64,000 nt of DNA from GCA-1730015 sp964583825 (GTDB lineage: Bacteria; Pseudomonadota; Gammaproteobacteria; Granulosicoccales; Granulosicoccaceae): the NCBI GenBank assembly GCA_964583825.1, contig CAZOXM010000010.1, positions 6,494-70,493 of the forward strand. Direction: 5' to 3'. The notes beneath the pieces are model-generated. The model saw nothing but the letters and a program-made list of their open reading frames with translations. It did not search any database and was not told the DNA's origin. A program made the position numbers and the translations under genes. Positions 19,054 through 27,589 of the stretch are shown piece by piece (position 1 is the stretch's first letter; each line of letters starts with the position of its first letter).

Positions 19054-20112
19054 ATGGGCAACTTTACACCAATTCGGGAAATAGGCGAACGCGAGCAGCA
19101 GATATTTCGCTTGCTTGTCGAGCAGTATATTCAGGACGGCACACCGGTCGGCTCGCGCACCCTGTCGAAAATGCCTGGCGTTTCCGTCAGCGCGGCGTCA
19201 GTGCGCAATGTACTGGGGGATCTCGAGGAAATAGGGCTGCTTGCCGCCCCCCACACCTCGGCCGGGCGGGTGCCGACCTGCGATGGATTCCGCCTTTTCG
19301 TCGATACGATGCTGCAGGTGAAACAGATCGACGAGTCCGATCTGAGCGATCTGAAAACCCGCCTCACTCCCGATCAGGATGACAAATCGCTGCTCAAGCA
19401 TGCCACTAACTACCTGTCGCAGTTCACCAACATGGCCGGTGTCGTGACTCTGCCCAAACGCGGCGCCACGATATTTCGCCAGATCGAATTCCTGCCGCTG
19501 TCCGAGCAGCGCGTGCTCGTCATTCTGGTGGTCAACGAAAAGAACGTCCAGAACCGGATCCTCACGCTGGATCGCGACTACGCCGCCTCCGAGCTGCAGG
19601 AGATATCCAACTTCCTCAACCAGCAGTACTCGGGCAAGGATCTGGAATCGGTGCGCGACTCCATTCGCACCGAACTTGAAAAAACCCGCGCTGACATGAA
19701 TGAGCAGATGCAGCACATGATCGCGATGGCCGGTCGCGTGTTCGATCATGACGAAAACACCGGCGAGGAAGATGTGATCGTCGCCGGGCAAACCAACCTG
19801 ATGAATTTCAGCGAGCTGTCCGATGTACAGAATCTTCGCGATCTGTTCGACGCCTTTGCCGAAAAGCGCGATATCTACCATGTGCTCGAGCGTTGTGTGT
19901 CGGCGGATGGTGTACAGATCTTCATCGGTCAGGAAGCGGGCTACGATATTCTCGAAATGTGCAGCCTGGTGACCTCGACCTACGAGGTGAACGACGAGGT
20001 AGTCGGCATCCTCGGCGTGGTCGGTCCGACGCGCATGGCTTACGACAGAGTCGTCCCGGCAGTAGATGTGACATCAAAACTCATCACCGCCGCCTTGAAT
20101 TCCAACTCGTAG
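19054..20112 (+). CDS. hrcA: Heat-inducible transcription repressor HrcA
   Basis: A 352-residue repressor of heat-shock genes. The reading frame is open further upstream, but ATG 19054 is chosen because the HrcA N terminus (REIGEREQQIFRLLVEQYIQ, then GTPVGSRTLSK) begins right after it. The winged helix covers residues 1-105 and the GAF-like effector part follows. It heads hrcA-grpE-dnaK-dnaJ. I looked for the CIRCE operator (TTAGCACTC inverted repeat) in 18884-19054 and upstream of grpE and dnaK and did not see it. Confidence 0.94.
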   Translation: MGNFTPIREIGEREQQIFRLLVEQYIQDGTPVGSRTLSKMPGVSVSAASVRNVLGDLEEIGLLAAPHTSAGRVPTCDGFRLFVDTMLQVKQIDESDLSDLKTRLTPDQDDKSLLKHATNYLSQFTNMAGVVTLPKRGATIFRQIEFLPLSEQRVLVILVVNEKNVQNRILTLDRDYAASELQEISNFLNQQYSGKDLESVRDSIRTELEKTRADMNEQMQHMIAMAGRVFDHDENTGEEDVIVAGQTNLMNFSELSDVQNLRDLFDAFAEKRDIYHVLERCVSADGVQIFIGQEAGYDILEMCSLVTSTYEVNDEVVGILGVVGPTRMAYDRVVPAVDVTSKLITAALNSNS

Positions 20113-20181
20113 ACTTCATATCAAACGACGGCGAAATTTTGCCTGAAGTTTCCACAATTCTAATTCCACGGGAGAGCCTGG

Positions 20182-20781
20182 ATGTCGCGAGAAAAAGCGT
20201 CTGCGGATCCGGAACAAGACGATCAGATTGAAGCCCCTGCGGCGGACGACCCCGGCACCGGTGAGGCGACTGCACAGGACACCGGCGGTGAGGAGAGCGC
20301 TGCCGAAACGCCGGACGAGGTCGAAGCATTGAAATCACAGCTCGAAGAGGCCGATCAGAAAGCCGAGCAGCACTGGGATGCGGTACTGCGCACGCGCGCC
20401 GAGATGGACAATTTGCGCAAGCGGCAAACGCGCGAGCTTGAAAATGCGCATAAATATGCACTGGATAAAATGGCCATGGAGTTGCTGCCCGTGCGCGACA
20501 CGCTGGAAATGGGGGTCGCCGCTTCCACCGAAGAGGCGGACGTTGTCAAAATCGCCGAGGGTACCGAGCTCACCTTAAAAATGCTCACCCAGGCTTTGGA
20601 GAAATTTAACATCGTCGAAGTGGATCCGGTCGGACAGAAATTCGACCCGGATCTGCATCAGGCAATCAGCATGCAGGAAGGCACGGATAAGCCGGCAAAC
20701 ACCGTGTTAAGTGTGATGCAGAAGGGCTATACGCTTAACGATCGACTGCTTCGGCCGGCCATGGTTATCATCGCAAAATAA
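20182..20781 (+). CDS. grpE: GrpE nucleotide exchange factor
   Basis: A 199-residue co-chaperone that releases ADP from DnaK. The N-terminal 60 residues are acidic and disordered. A long helix with RTRAEMDNLRKRQTRE follows, and the C-terminal beta domain ends with NDRLLRPAMVIIAK, the usual GrpE closing. It lies between hrcA and dnaK with short spacers and is expected to be heat regulated with them. Confidence 0.96.
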   Translation: MSREKASADPEQDDQIEAPAADDPGTGEATAQDTGGEESAAETPDEVEALKSQLEEADQKAEQHWDAVLRTRAEMDNLRKRQTRELENAHKYALDKMAMELLPVRDTLEMGVAASTEEADVVKIAEGTELTLKMLTQALEKFNIVEVDPVGQKFDPDLHQAISMQEGTDKPANTVLSVMQKGYTLNDRLLRPAMVIIAK

Positions 20782-20874
20782 CCATGCATTTTGTGTTGAA
20801 TTAGCCAAACCCAGCCTTACTTTAACTAACACTAAAGAACAACTCTGCGTCACGCAGTATCGGAGACACAAGTC

Positions 20875-22806
20875 ATGGGTAAAATAATCGGTATCGACCT
20901 GGGCACGACGAACTCGTGTGTCGCGGTCATGGAAGGTGACTCCCCCAGGGTCATCGAAAATTCAGAGGGCGATCGCACCACACCGTCCATCGTCGCATTC
21001 GCAGATGACGACGAAGTGCTCGTCGGTCAGCCGGCCAAGCGTCAGGCTGTCACCAACCCGACCAATACGCTGTATGCAGTGAAGCGTCTGATTGGTCGCC
21101 GCTTTGATGAAGAAGCCGTGCAAAAAGACATCAAACTCGTCCCTTACAACATTGTGAAGGCAGACAACGGCGACGCTTGGGTCGAGGCCAACGGCAAGAA
21201 AATGGCACCGCCCGAAGTATCCGCGCGGGTGCTGATGAAAATGAAGCAGACCGCCGAAGAGTATCTGGGTGAAACTGTGAGTGAAGCGGTCATCACCGTT
21301 CCGGCCTACTTTAACGACTCCCAGCGCCAGGCGACCAAAGACGCCGGCAAAATTGCCGGGCTCGACGTCAAGCGTATCATCAACGAGCCGACCGCCGCGG
21401 CCCTTGCCTATGGCCTCGACAAAAAACGGGGCGATGCCAAAATTGCCGTGTTTGACCTCGGTGGTGGTACCTTTGATATTTCCATCATTGAAATTGCCGA
21501 GATCGACGGCGAGCATCAGTTCGAAGTACTGTCGACCAACGGCGACACGTTCCTTGGTGGTGAAGACTTCGACAACCGTCTGATCGGCTACCTGGCCGAT
21601 GAGTTCAAAAAGGAAAACGGCGTCGATCTGCACAATGACCCGCTGGCGCTGCAGCGACTGAAAGAAGCGGCAGAAAAAGCCAAGATCGAACTGTCTTCCA
21701 GTCAGCAGACCGATGTGAATCTGCCTTACATTACTGCAGATGCCTCCGGTCCCAAGCACCTGAACATTAAAATTACGCGCGCCAAGCTCGAATCGCTGGT
21801 GGAAGACTTAATCAAGCGCACCATCGAGCCGTGCAAGGTCGCGTTGAAAGATGCCGGCTTCAGCGCTTCGGACATCGACGACGTCATCCTGGTGGGTGGC
21901 CAGACGCGTATGCCCAAGGTATTCGACGAAGTAAAAGACTTCTTCGGAAAAGAGCCGCGTCGTGACGTTAACCCTGACGAAGCGGTCGCCATGGGCGCAG
22001 CAATTCAGGCGGGTGTACTCGGTGGCGACGTCAAAGACGTGCTGCTGCTTGATGTAACACCACTGTCGCTCGGTATTGAGACGATGGGTGGCGTGATGAC
22101 TAAACTCATCGACAAAAACACCACCATCCCGACCAAGGCGCAGCAGGTATTCTCGACCGCCGATGACAATCAGACAGCGGTCACCGTGCACGTGTTGCAG
22201 GGTGAGCGTGAAATGGCTGGCGGCAACAAGTCGCTTGGCAAATTTGATCTGTCCGACATTCCGCCGGCACCGCGCGGTATGCCGCAGATTGAAGTCGCTT
22301 TCGACATCGACGCCAACGGCATTCTTAACGTATCCGCCAAAGACAAGGCGACCGGAAAAGAGCAATCGATTGTCATCAAGGCATCGAGCGGCCTGAGCGA
22401 TGAGGAAGTCGAAGCGATGGTGAAGGACGCCGAAGCGCATGCCGACGAAGACCGCAAGCTCAAGGAACTGGTCGATGTGCGCAACCAGGCCGAGAATATG
22501 ATCCACGCCACCGAGAAGTCGCTGACTGATCTCGGCGAGCAGGTCACCGAAGACGAGAAGAAAGAAGTCGAATCCCGCATCGCCGATTTGCGCGAAGTGT
22601 TGAGCGGAGAACACAAAGAAGCAATTGAAGCTAAACTTCAGGCACTGACCGAGTCATCCGGTAAAATCGCCGAGAAAGCCTATGCCCAGGCACAGACTTC
22701 CGGTGCGGATGCCGCCGGCGAGGCAGCGGGTGGCGCCGAGTCACCGGCCGGCGATGATGTCGTCGACGCCGAGTTTGAGGAAGTGAAGGACGACAACAAC
22801 AAATAA
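20875..22806 (+). CDS. dnaK: Chaperone DnaK (Hsp70)
   Basis: A 643-residue Hsp70. The N terminus MGKIIGIDLGTTNSCVAVM, the phosphate loop VFDLGGGTFDISI and the linker region DVLLLDVTPLSLGIET are all intact. The substrate domain and helical lid follow, ending in a Gly/Ala-rich tail and an acidic end (DAEFEEVKDD). The 5' untranslated region contains a CTGCGT-C-ACGCAG palindrome at 20845-20857. A rho-independent terminator lies between dnaK and dnaJ, so dnaJ should be made at lower level or from its own promoter. Confidence 0.98.
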   Translation: MGKIIGIDLGTTNSCVAVMEGDSPRVIENSEGDRTTPSIVAFADDDEVLVGQPAKRQAVTNPTNTLYAVKRLIGRRFDEEAVQKDIKLVPYNIVKADNGDAWVEANGKKMAPPEVSARVLMKMKQTAEEYLGETVSEAVITVPAYFNDSQRQATKDAGKIAGLDVKRIINEPTAAALAYGLDKKRGDAKIAVFDLGGGTFDISIIEIAEIDGEHQFEVLSTNGDTFLGGEDFDNRLIGYLADEFKKENGVDLHNDPLALQRLKEAAEKAKIELSSSQQTDVNLPYITADASGPKHLNIKITRAKLESLVEDLIKRTIEPCKVALKDAGFSASDIDDVILVGGQTRMPKVFDEVKDFFGKEPRRDVNPDEAVAMGAAIQAGVLGGDVKDVLLLDVTPLSLGIETMGGVMTKLIDKNTTIPTKAQQVFSTADDNQTAVTVHVLQGEREMAGGNKSLGKFDLSDIPPAPRGMPQIEVAFDIDANGILNVSAKDKATGKEQSIVIKASSGLSDEEVEAMVKDAEAHADEDRKLKELVDVRNQAENMIHATEKSLTDLGEQVTEDEKKEVESRIADLREVLSGEHKEAIEAKLQALTESSGKIAEKAYAQAQTSGADAAGEAAGGAESPAGDDVVDAEFEEVKDDNNK

Positions 22807-22862
22807 AGCAGATCACGGTCATCGGCAACCGCGGTGACCGTTTAAAATCTGATAGACCTCGT

Positions 22863-22896
22863 AATCCGGTGCGTCACGCAGACGTACCGGATTTTT
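22863..22896 (+). terminator. Rho-independent terminator after dnaK
   Basis: Arms AATCCGGT (22863-22870) and ACCGGATT (22886-22893) close a 15-base loop and lead into TTTTT. A second, weaker hairpin (ACGGTCA with TGACCGT) lies just before it. It separates dnaK from dnaJ. Confidence 0.82.
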
Positions 22897-22917
22897 GTAT
22901 TTACTGGTGATTGATTC

Positions 22918-24054
22918 ATGGCGAAGCAGGATTACTATGAGTTGTTGGGCGTATCCAAGAGCGCCGACGACGCCGAGCTAAAAAAAGCATACCGACGCCT
23001 CGCCATGAAGTACCACCCCGACCGCAACCCCGGGGATAAAGAAGCCGAAGAAAAATTTAAAGAAGCCAAAGAAGCATTCGAAGTGCTTGGCGACTCGAAC
23101 AAGCGGGCCGCCTACGACCGCTTCGGCCACGAAGGTGTCAGCAACTCGGCAGCCGGTGGGGGTGCCGGTTTCGGTGGTGCGGACTTCAGCGATATCTTCG
23201 GAGATGTGTTTGGGGATATCTTCGGCGGCGGTGGTGGTGGTCGCGGGCGGCGCGCGCGCGGTGGTGCCGATTTGCAGTACAACCTCGACCTCACGCTCGA
23301 AGAGTCCGTCTCGGGCATCGAAAAAAACCTCAAAATCCCCACGCAGGTGCTTTGTGATCAATGCAGCGGCAGTGGGGCCAGGGCGGGTTCGCAGCCGGTT
23401 AAGTGTGAAACCTGCAACGGCATGGGGCAGGTGCGAATGCAGCAGGGTTTCTTCTCGGTGCAGCAAACCTGTCCGACCTGTCGTGGCAACGGTGAACAGA
23501 TCAAAGACCCGTGTGGCAAATGTCGCGGCAATGGTCGTGTGCAGGAAACCAAGACTCTCTCGGTCAAAATACCTGCCGGTGTCGATACCGGCGACAGAAT
23601 TCGATTAAGCGGTGAAGGTGAGGCCGGTGAAAAGGGCGGCCCGGCCGGGGATCTGTATGTCCTGGTGCAGGTGAAAAAACACGAAATCTTCGAACGCAAC
23701 GATGACGATCTGCATTGTGTGGTACCCGTCGATATCATCACCGCGAGCCTCGGTGGTGAAATGGAAGTGCCGACCCTCACCGGGCGCGTCAATCTGAAAA
23801 TACCGGCAGGTACTCAGACTGACAAGGTATTCAGAATGCGAGGCATGGGCGTCAAGCCCGTCCGTGCCAACAGTGCCGGTGATCTGCTTTGTCGCATTCA
23901 GGTGGAGGTGCCGGTCAACCTCACTGCGGAGCAAAAAGCGCTGTTTGAACAATTGCGCGGCACACTGGAAGGTAAAAAAGGGCAGAAGCATACCCCTAAA
24001 CACTCCGGCTGGCTGGATGGAATGAAAAAGTTTTTCGGCGAAATGCGTCAATAA
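22918..24054 (+). CDS. dnaJ: Chaperone DnaJ (type I Hsp40)
   Basis: A 378-residue co-chaperone that stimulates DnaK ATPase. The J domain (1-70) has the HPD motif in MKYHPDRNPGD. A Gly/Phe-rich segment follows (about 72-115). The zinc domain has four repeats (CDQCSGSG, CETCNGMG, CPTCRGNG, CGKCRGNG) between about 140 and 210. The C-terminal substrate domains are complete. Confidence 0.97.
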   Translation: MAKQDYYELLGVSKSADDAELKKAYRRLAMKYHPDRNPGDKEAEEKFKEAKEAFEVLGDSNKRAAYDRFGHEGVSNSAAGGGAGFGGADFSDIFGDVFGDIFGGGGGGRGRRARGGADLQYNLDLTLEESVSGIEKNLKIPTQVLCDQCSGSGARAGSQPVKCETCNGMGQVRMQQGFFSVQQTCPTCRGNGEQIKDPCGKCRGNGRVQETKTLSVKIPAGVDTGDRIRLSGEGEAGEKGGPAGDLYVLVQVKKHEIFERNDDDLHCVVPVDIITASLGGEMEVPTLTGRVNLKIPAGTQTDKVFRMRGMGVKPVRANSAGDLLCRIQVEVPVNLTAEQKALFEQLRGTLEGKKGQKHTPKHSGWLDGMKKFFGEMRQ

Positions 24055-24160
24055 CGCCGTACCACCAGCACCCTGATTTTCATTCTCTGCGCTGTGTCCT
24101 TCGGTGCGGTGTGCATCTTGCGTGACCTGCCGGATTATCAGCACAGTGGAGCGCTTATCC

Positions 24161-25258
24161 ATGAGCGCATCAACAATAAGAACCCGTTTGCGCAGCACAT
24201 TGATGTGGCCTGTATACCTGCTGCAGGTCTTCACCGGCGCAAAGTCATTTAAAGCCAATCCCATCATCGGCAGCCAGTTGTTAAACCGCTTTGGCCTGCA
24301 TGTCGGCCGGGTAGTGCTCGCCGCACTGATCACAAGGTTTCGCTACGCCTGTTTGTCCATGTTTGCCGATCGCGAACACCGACAGGCTTTTCACCGCGAA
24401 GGGTTCCTGATACTCCCGAATTATTTGCCGGCGGATGAGTTCCGTAAACTAAGTGCAGAGGTGGGTGCACTGGAAGGTGAGGTGCGCCAGTGTGTGCAGG
24501 GCGATACCCTGACACAACGCGTTCTGCTGACTGATCAGGTGCTCGGTGCGATGCCGACCTGTCGCAGCATGCTTGGCAGTCGCAAACTCATGGGTCTGTT
24601 CAAATACACCTCGGCAAAGAACAGCAGCCCCATTTTTTACGTACAGAACATTAAGAGCAATGTCGTCAATGATGCGCCGGACCCGCAACGTACGCTGCAC
24701 AGCGACACCTTTCACGCGACGATGAAAGCCTGGTTGTTTCTAGACGATGTGTCGGACCGCAACGGACCTTTTACCTATGTGCCGCGTTCCCACCGGCTGA
24801 CCTGGAAGCGTTTGCGATGGGAGTATCGCAACAGCATTCAGGGGTCGAGCCTGCCGAATTCCTATGCGGCGCGCGGATCCCTTCGTATTGAAGAAGAGGC
24901 TCTCGGCGAACTGGGTCTGCCCGCCCCAAGGGCGTTCCATGTGCCGAAAAATACGCTGGTCATCGCCAACACAAATGGTTTTCATCGTCGTGGTGCGGCC
25001 AGTGAAGTCAGCAGTCGTATGGAAATCTGGGCCTACAGCCGCACCAACCCGTTTAATCCGCTGCCGGGTTTCGGCTTTAAGTGGTACACACGGCTCAGTC
25101 ACTTAGCGATTGGAAAATATCTGGCGCGGCAGGATCGTATCGCGCAATCCAAAGGCATGCAGGCCAGCTGGCACCGGGTTGGCGACAATGCGCTGCATGT
25201 AAAGCCTTCAGGTAACAAAACCACAACGGAAAAGCCGAAGCTGCCCGAGGTAGCCTGA
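24161..25258 (+). CDS. Phytanoyl-CoA dioxygenase (PhyH) family protein
   Basis: About 365 residues, an Fe(II)/2-oxoglutarate dioxygenase fold. The start at 24161 (MSASTIRTRLR) is preferred over upstream ATGs because the earlier residues lack conservation. The first iron ligands are in TLHSDTFHATMKAW (H-x-D), and the distal His is in VIANTNGFHRRGAAS, with a following Arg (SSRMEIW) that would bind 2-oxoglutarate. The N-terminal 75 residues are basic and hydrophobic. The substrate is unknown. It follows dnaJ on the same strand after about 100 bases. Confidence 0.82.
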   Translation: MSASTIRTRLRSTLMWPVYLLQVFTGAKSFKANPIIGSQLLNRFGLHVGRVVLAALITRFRYACLSMFADREHRQAFHREGFLILPNYLPADEFRKLSAEVGALEGEVRQCVQGDTLTQRVLLTDQVLGAMPTCRSMLGSRKLMGLFKYTSAKNSSPIFYVQNIKSNVVNDAPDPQRTLHSDTFHATMKAWLFLDDVSDRNGPFTYVPRSHRLTWKRLRWEYRNSIQGSSLPNSYAARGSLRIEEEALGELGLPAPRAFHVPKNTLVIANTNGFHRRGAASEVSSRMEIWAYSRTNPFNPLPGFGFKWYTRLSHLAIGKYLARQDRIAQSKGMQASWHRVGDNALHVKPSGNKTTTEKPKLPEVA

Positions 25259-25397
25259 TCGCGTTGATCGCCACTTTGCTGCGTGAACGGGTCCTGCTAC
25301 CATCGAGGCAAGGCACATCTGCGACTGCAGTTGTGTGACACCTGCCTTTCCCGTCGCCTCTATTGTCCGGGCGACTCGAATACACTGAGCTTAACCG

Positions 25398-25889
25398 TTG
25401 TCTCGCTATCGTCCACCGTCAGCGCCATCTACACCCATCATTACCGAAGCCGGATTCACGGCGCTTGAAAATGAACAACAAGCGCTGTGGAAAAAGCGAA
25501 GAGAAGTGACTGCAGCGTTAAGCGCGGCCGCAGCCGAAGGGGATCGTTCCGAAAACGCTGAATACATTTATCGAAAGAAAGAACTGCGAGAAATTGATCG
25601 TCGCGTTCGCTACCTGCAAAAGCGCTTGCCTGCGCTAAAGGTCGTGAAGGAAAAGCCCTCGGATCAGAGCAAAGTCTTTTTTGGTGCTTCGGTCGATCTT
25701 GAGGACGAATCGGGTAACACTCTTGCGGTGCGCATTGTCGGTCCGGACGAAATCGACTCGTCCAAACACTGGATCAGCATTGATTCACTGATGGCCAAGG
25801 CACTGCTCAAGGCATCCGTCGGTGATGAGGTGGTTGTGGCTGCACCCAAAGGGGAAACATGCTACACCGTTGAAGCGGTCAGTTATTAG
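25398..25889 (+). CDS. greB: Transcription elongation factor GreB
   Basis: A 163-residue Gre factor that rescues backtracked RNA polymerase by stimulating RNA cleavage. The coiled-coil tip AAAEGDRSENAEYIYRKKEL holds the acidic residues, and REIDRRVRYLQKRL marks GreB rather than GreA. The C-terminal FKBP-like domain contains VFFGASVDLEDE. The start appears to be TTG (25398), giving MSRYRPP; no ATG fits, and the ribosome site is weak. Confidence 0.93.
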   Translation: MSRYRPPSAPSTPIITEAGFTALENEQQALWKKRREVTAALSAAAAEGDRSENAEYIYRKKELREIDRRVRYLQKRLPALKVVKEKPSDQSKVFFGASVDLEDESGNTLAVRIVGPDEIDSSKHWISIDSLMAKALLKASVGDEVVVAAPKGETCYTVEAVSY

Positions 25890-25932
25890 TGATCACTGCC
25901 GGTAAGGACACGCAGGGCGCCCGAGAGCACCA

Positions 25933-26086
25933 CTAGGAAGCCGGTTCGCCTACCGGGGCTTCCGCCATCAGTTCGGATTCGATCGGCTCAAGTAACACTG
26001 TCGTGCTGTCGGGCTCGACTTCAACCGGCTCGTTGTGCGTTTCGAGTTCGCTGATCAATTGATCGGTCAGCTGAGTGCTCATATCT
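25933..26086 (-). CDS. Partial or small acidic ORF running into the assembly gap
   Basis: A minus-strand frame ends at 25933 and stays open into the run of N. From the first visible ATG (26082) it would encode 49 residues, strongly acidic (SELETHNEPVEVEPDS, then EAPVGEPAS). It may be a complete small protein or the C-terminal tail of a gene lost in the gap. No family recognised. Confidence 0.35.
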
Positions 26087-26186
26087 NNNNNNNNNNNNNN
26101 NNNNNNNNNNNNNNNNNNNNNNNNNNNNNNNNNNNNNNNNNNNNNNNNNNNNNNNNNNNNNNNNNNNNNNNNNNNNNNNNNNNNNN
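26087..26186. other. Assembly gap of 100 N
   Basis: Exactly 100 undetermined bases, the usual filler for a gap of unknown size. Distance and even adjacency of the two sides rest on scaffolding. Any frame translated across it is artificial. Confidence 0.98.
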
Positions 26187-26275
26187 TACGGACAGCATGT
26201 CCGAACCGGATGACCTATTACTATGTGTTACAAATGGACGATTTTCTGTGACGCGATGAGCACATTGTTTTGCTG

Positions 26276-26302
26276 CCAGCGGCACAAATCGGTTGCCGCT
26301 GG
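26276..26302. promoter_or_regulatory. Perfect inverted repeat upstream of the RHH gene
   Basis: Nine-base arms CCAGCGGCA and TGCCGCTGG separated by nine bases. It lies about 50 bases before the ribbon-helix-helix gene. There is no T-run, so it may be an operator (possibly for the RHH protein itself) or the end of an upstream unit lost in the gap. Confidence 0.45.
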
Positions 26303-26350
26303 GGATGCGTCATGACATAATTTTGCCCGAACAAAGTGATCGAAGCAAAC

Positions 26351-26536
26351 ATGCCACCGAAACTCGTCAAGGAAAAAACCCAGAAGATCGAATTGCGTGT
26401 GACCCCGGAGACAAAAATTCTGGTGCTCAAGATGGCGCAGGATGACGAAATTACCGTCACCAGGTTTCTGGAAGGCCTCATTTTAAGGGAATTCAACCGA
26501 CGCCAGCGCCGCGACTCTGGCAAGAAAACCGGGTAA
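26351..26536 (+). CDS. Small ribbon-helix-helix-like protein
   Basis: A 61-residue protein with a single short strand (KIELRVTPETKILVLKMA) followed by two helices ending FLEGLILREFNRR, the layout of RHH DNA-binding proteins and DUF1778-like antitoxins. An in-frame GTG at 26336 would add five residues. No toxin gene is adjacent; the next gene, 27 bases on, is an HDAC-like hydrolase. It may be a small autoregulator. Confidence 0.6.
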   Translation: MPPKLVKEKTQKIELRVTPETKILVLKMAQDDEITVTRFLEGLILREFNRRQRRDSGKKTG

Positions 26537-26563
26537 CCCGCAGCGTACCGGGCGTATTGAGCG

Positions 26564-27589
26564 GTGATCAAAGCAGTTTTCGACCCGCGGCAGCAACAGC
26601 ACAACCCACAGTTTTTTCTGGTCAAAGGCAAGCGGCTGGCAAGTACGGAACAACCCGAACGGGCGGAGCGATTGCTTACTGGTCTGGCGCGTTGCGGCGC
26701 ACAGGTAGTACCACCAGCCGGGTTTGAAACTTCCCGATACGCCGCAGTTCATTCCGACCGCTACCTCCGTTTTTTACAATCCGCCAGCAGCGACTGGCAG
26801 GCGCTGGCTGACAGCTCCGATGAAGTCATTGCCAATGTACACCCGGCGCAGCCCTTTGCCACCTACCCGCAAAGTATTATTGGCCGCGCTGGCTGGCACA
26901 TGGCCGATACCGCCTGTCCGCTCGGGCAGCACACCTGGGCGGCGGCCTGCTGCTCGGCCAACAGTGCGCTCACCGCTACCGGGCTGGTACTCGAGGGCGA
27001 GCGTCAGACCTACGCACTGTGCCGACCGCCGGGCCACCATGCCTATGCCGATATGGCCGGTGGTTTCTGCTTTCTGAATAACATCGCCATTGCCGCCGAA
27101 TATGCACGGCAGACGCATGCAAAAGTCGCCATACTGGATGTGGATGTGCATCATGGAAACGGCACCCAGGGTATCTTCTACAGCCGCCCCGATGTACTGA
27201 CGGTTTCTATTCATGCCGACCCCGCCAATTTCTATCCGTTCTTCTGGGGTCACGCCTCAGAGCAGGGCATCGACGCCGGTGAAGGTTACAACATCAATCT
27301 GCCATTGCCGCACCATTCCGCGGATGATGCCTTTATTACAGCGCTTGACGAAGCGCTCGATCAGATAGCACAGTTCTGCCCCGGTATACTGCTAGTCGCC
27401 CTTGGGCTCGACGCATCCGAATCTGATCCGCTGCGCGGGCTCAGTGTAACGACCGGTGGCTTTGAAAGGATTGGCCGGCACATCGCACAGGCAAAGCTGC
27501 CCACTGTCTGGGTGCAGGAGGGCGGCTACCTGTCGCCGATATTGTCTGACAATCTGGCTGCCGTTCTCACCGGTGCGCAAAGCGTATGA
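26564..27589 (+). CDS. Histone deacetylase/acetylpolyamine amidohydrolase family protein
   Basis: A 341-residue zinc hydrolase that should remove acetyl groups from acetylpolyamines or acetyl-lysine-like amides. Catalytic elements are present: CRPPGHHAYADMAGGFCFLN with the His pair, then AILDVDVHHGNGTQ with zinc ligands Asp and His, and the Gly-rich VQEGGYLSP near the end. The start is GTG 26564. Its stop overlaps the next gene by four bases (ATGA), so it is coupled to an amidase; the pair may act on the same amide-containing compounds. Confidence 0.9.
   Translation: MIKAVFDPRQQQHNPQFFLVKGKRLASTEQPERAERLLTGLARCGAQVVPPAGFETSRYAAVHSDRYLRFLQSASSDWQALADSSDEVIANVHPAQPFATYPQSIIGRAGWHMADTACPLGQHTWAAACCSANSALTATGLVLEGERQTYALCRPPGHHAYADMAGGFCFLNNIAIAAEYARQTHAKVAILDVDVHHGNGTQGIFYSRPDVLTVSIHADPANFYPFFWGHASEQGIDAGEGYNINLPLPHHSADDAFITALDEALDQIAQFCPGILLVALGLDASESDPLRGLSVTTGGFERIGRHIAQAKLPTVWVQEGGYLSPILSDNLAAVLTGAQSV

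Noticed and set aside
20845..20857. CTGCGT-C-ACGCAG palindrome before dnaK as a CIRCE element
   Set aside because: Sequence and spacing do not match CIRCE; a similar string occurs in the terminator after dnaK.
26035..26285. Frames translated across the N run on both strands
   Set aside because: The middle is filler sequence; the ends are not conserved and no start or ribosome site supports a gene.
26351..26536. Toxin-antitoxin pair
   Set aside because: The small RHH protein looks antitoxin-like, but the adjacent gene is an HDAC-family hydrolase and no toxin frame is present.
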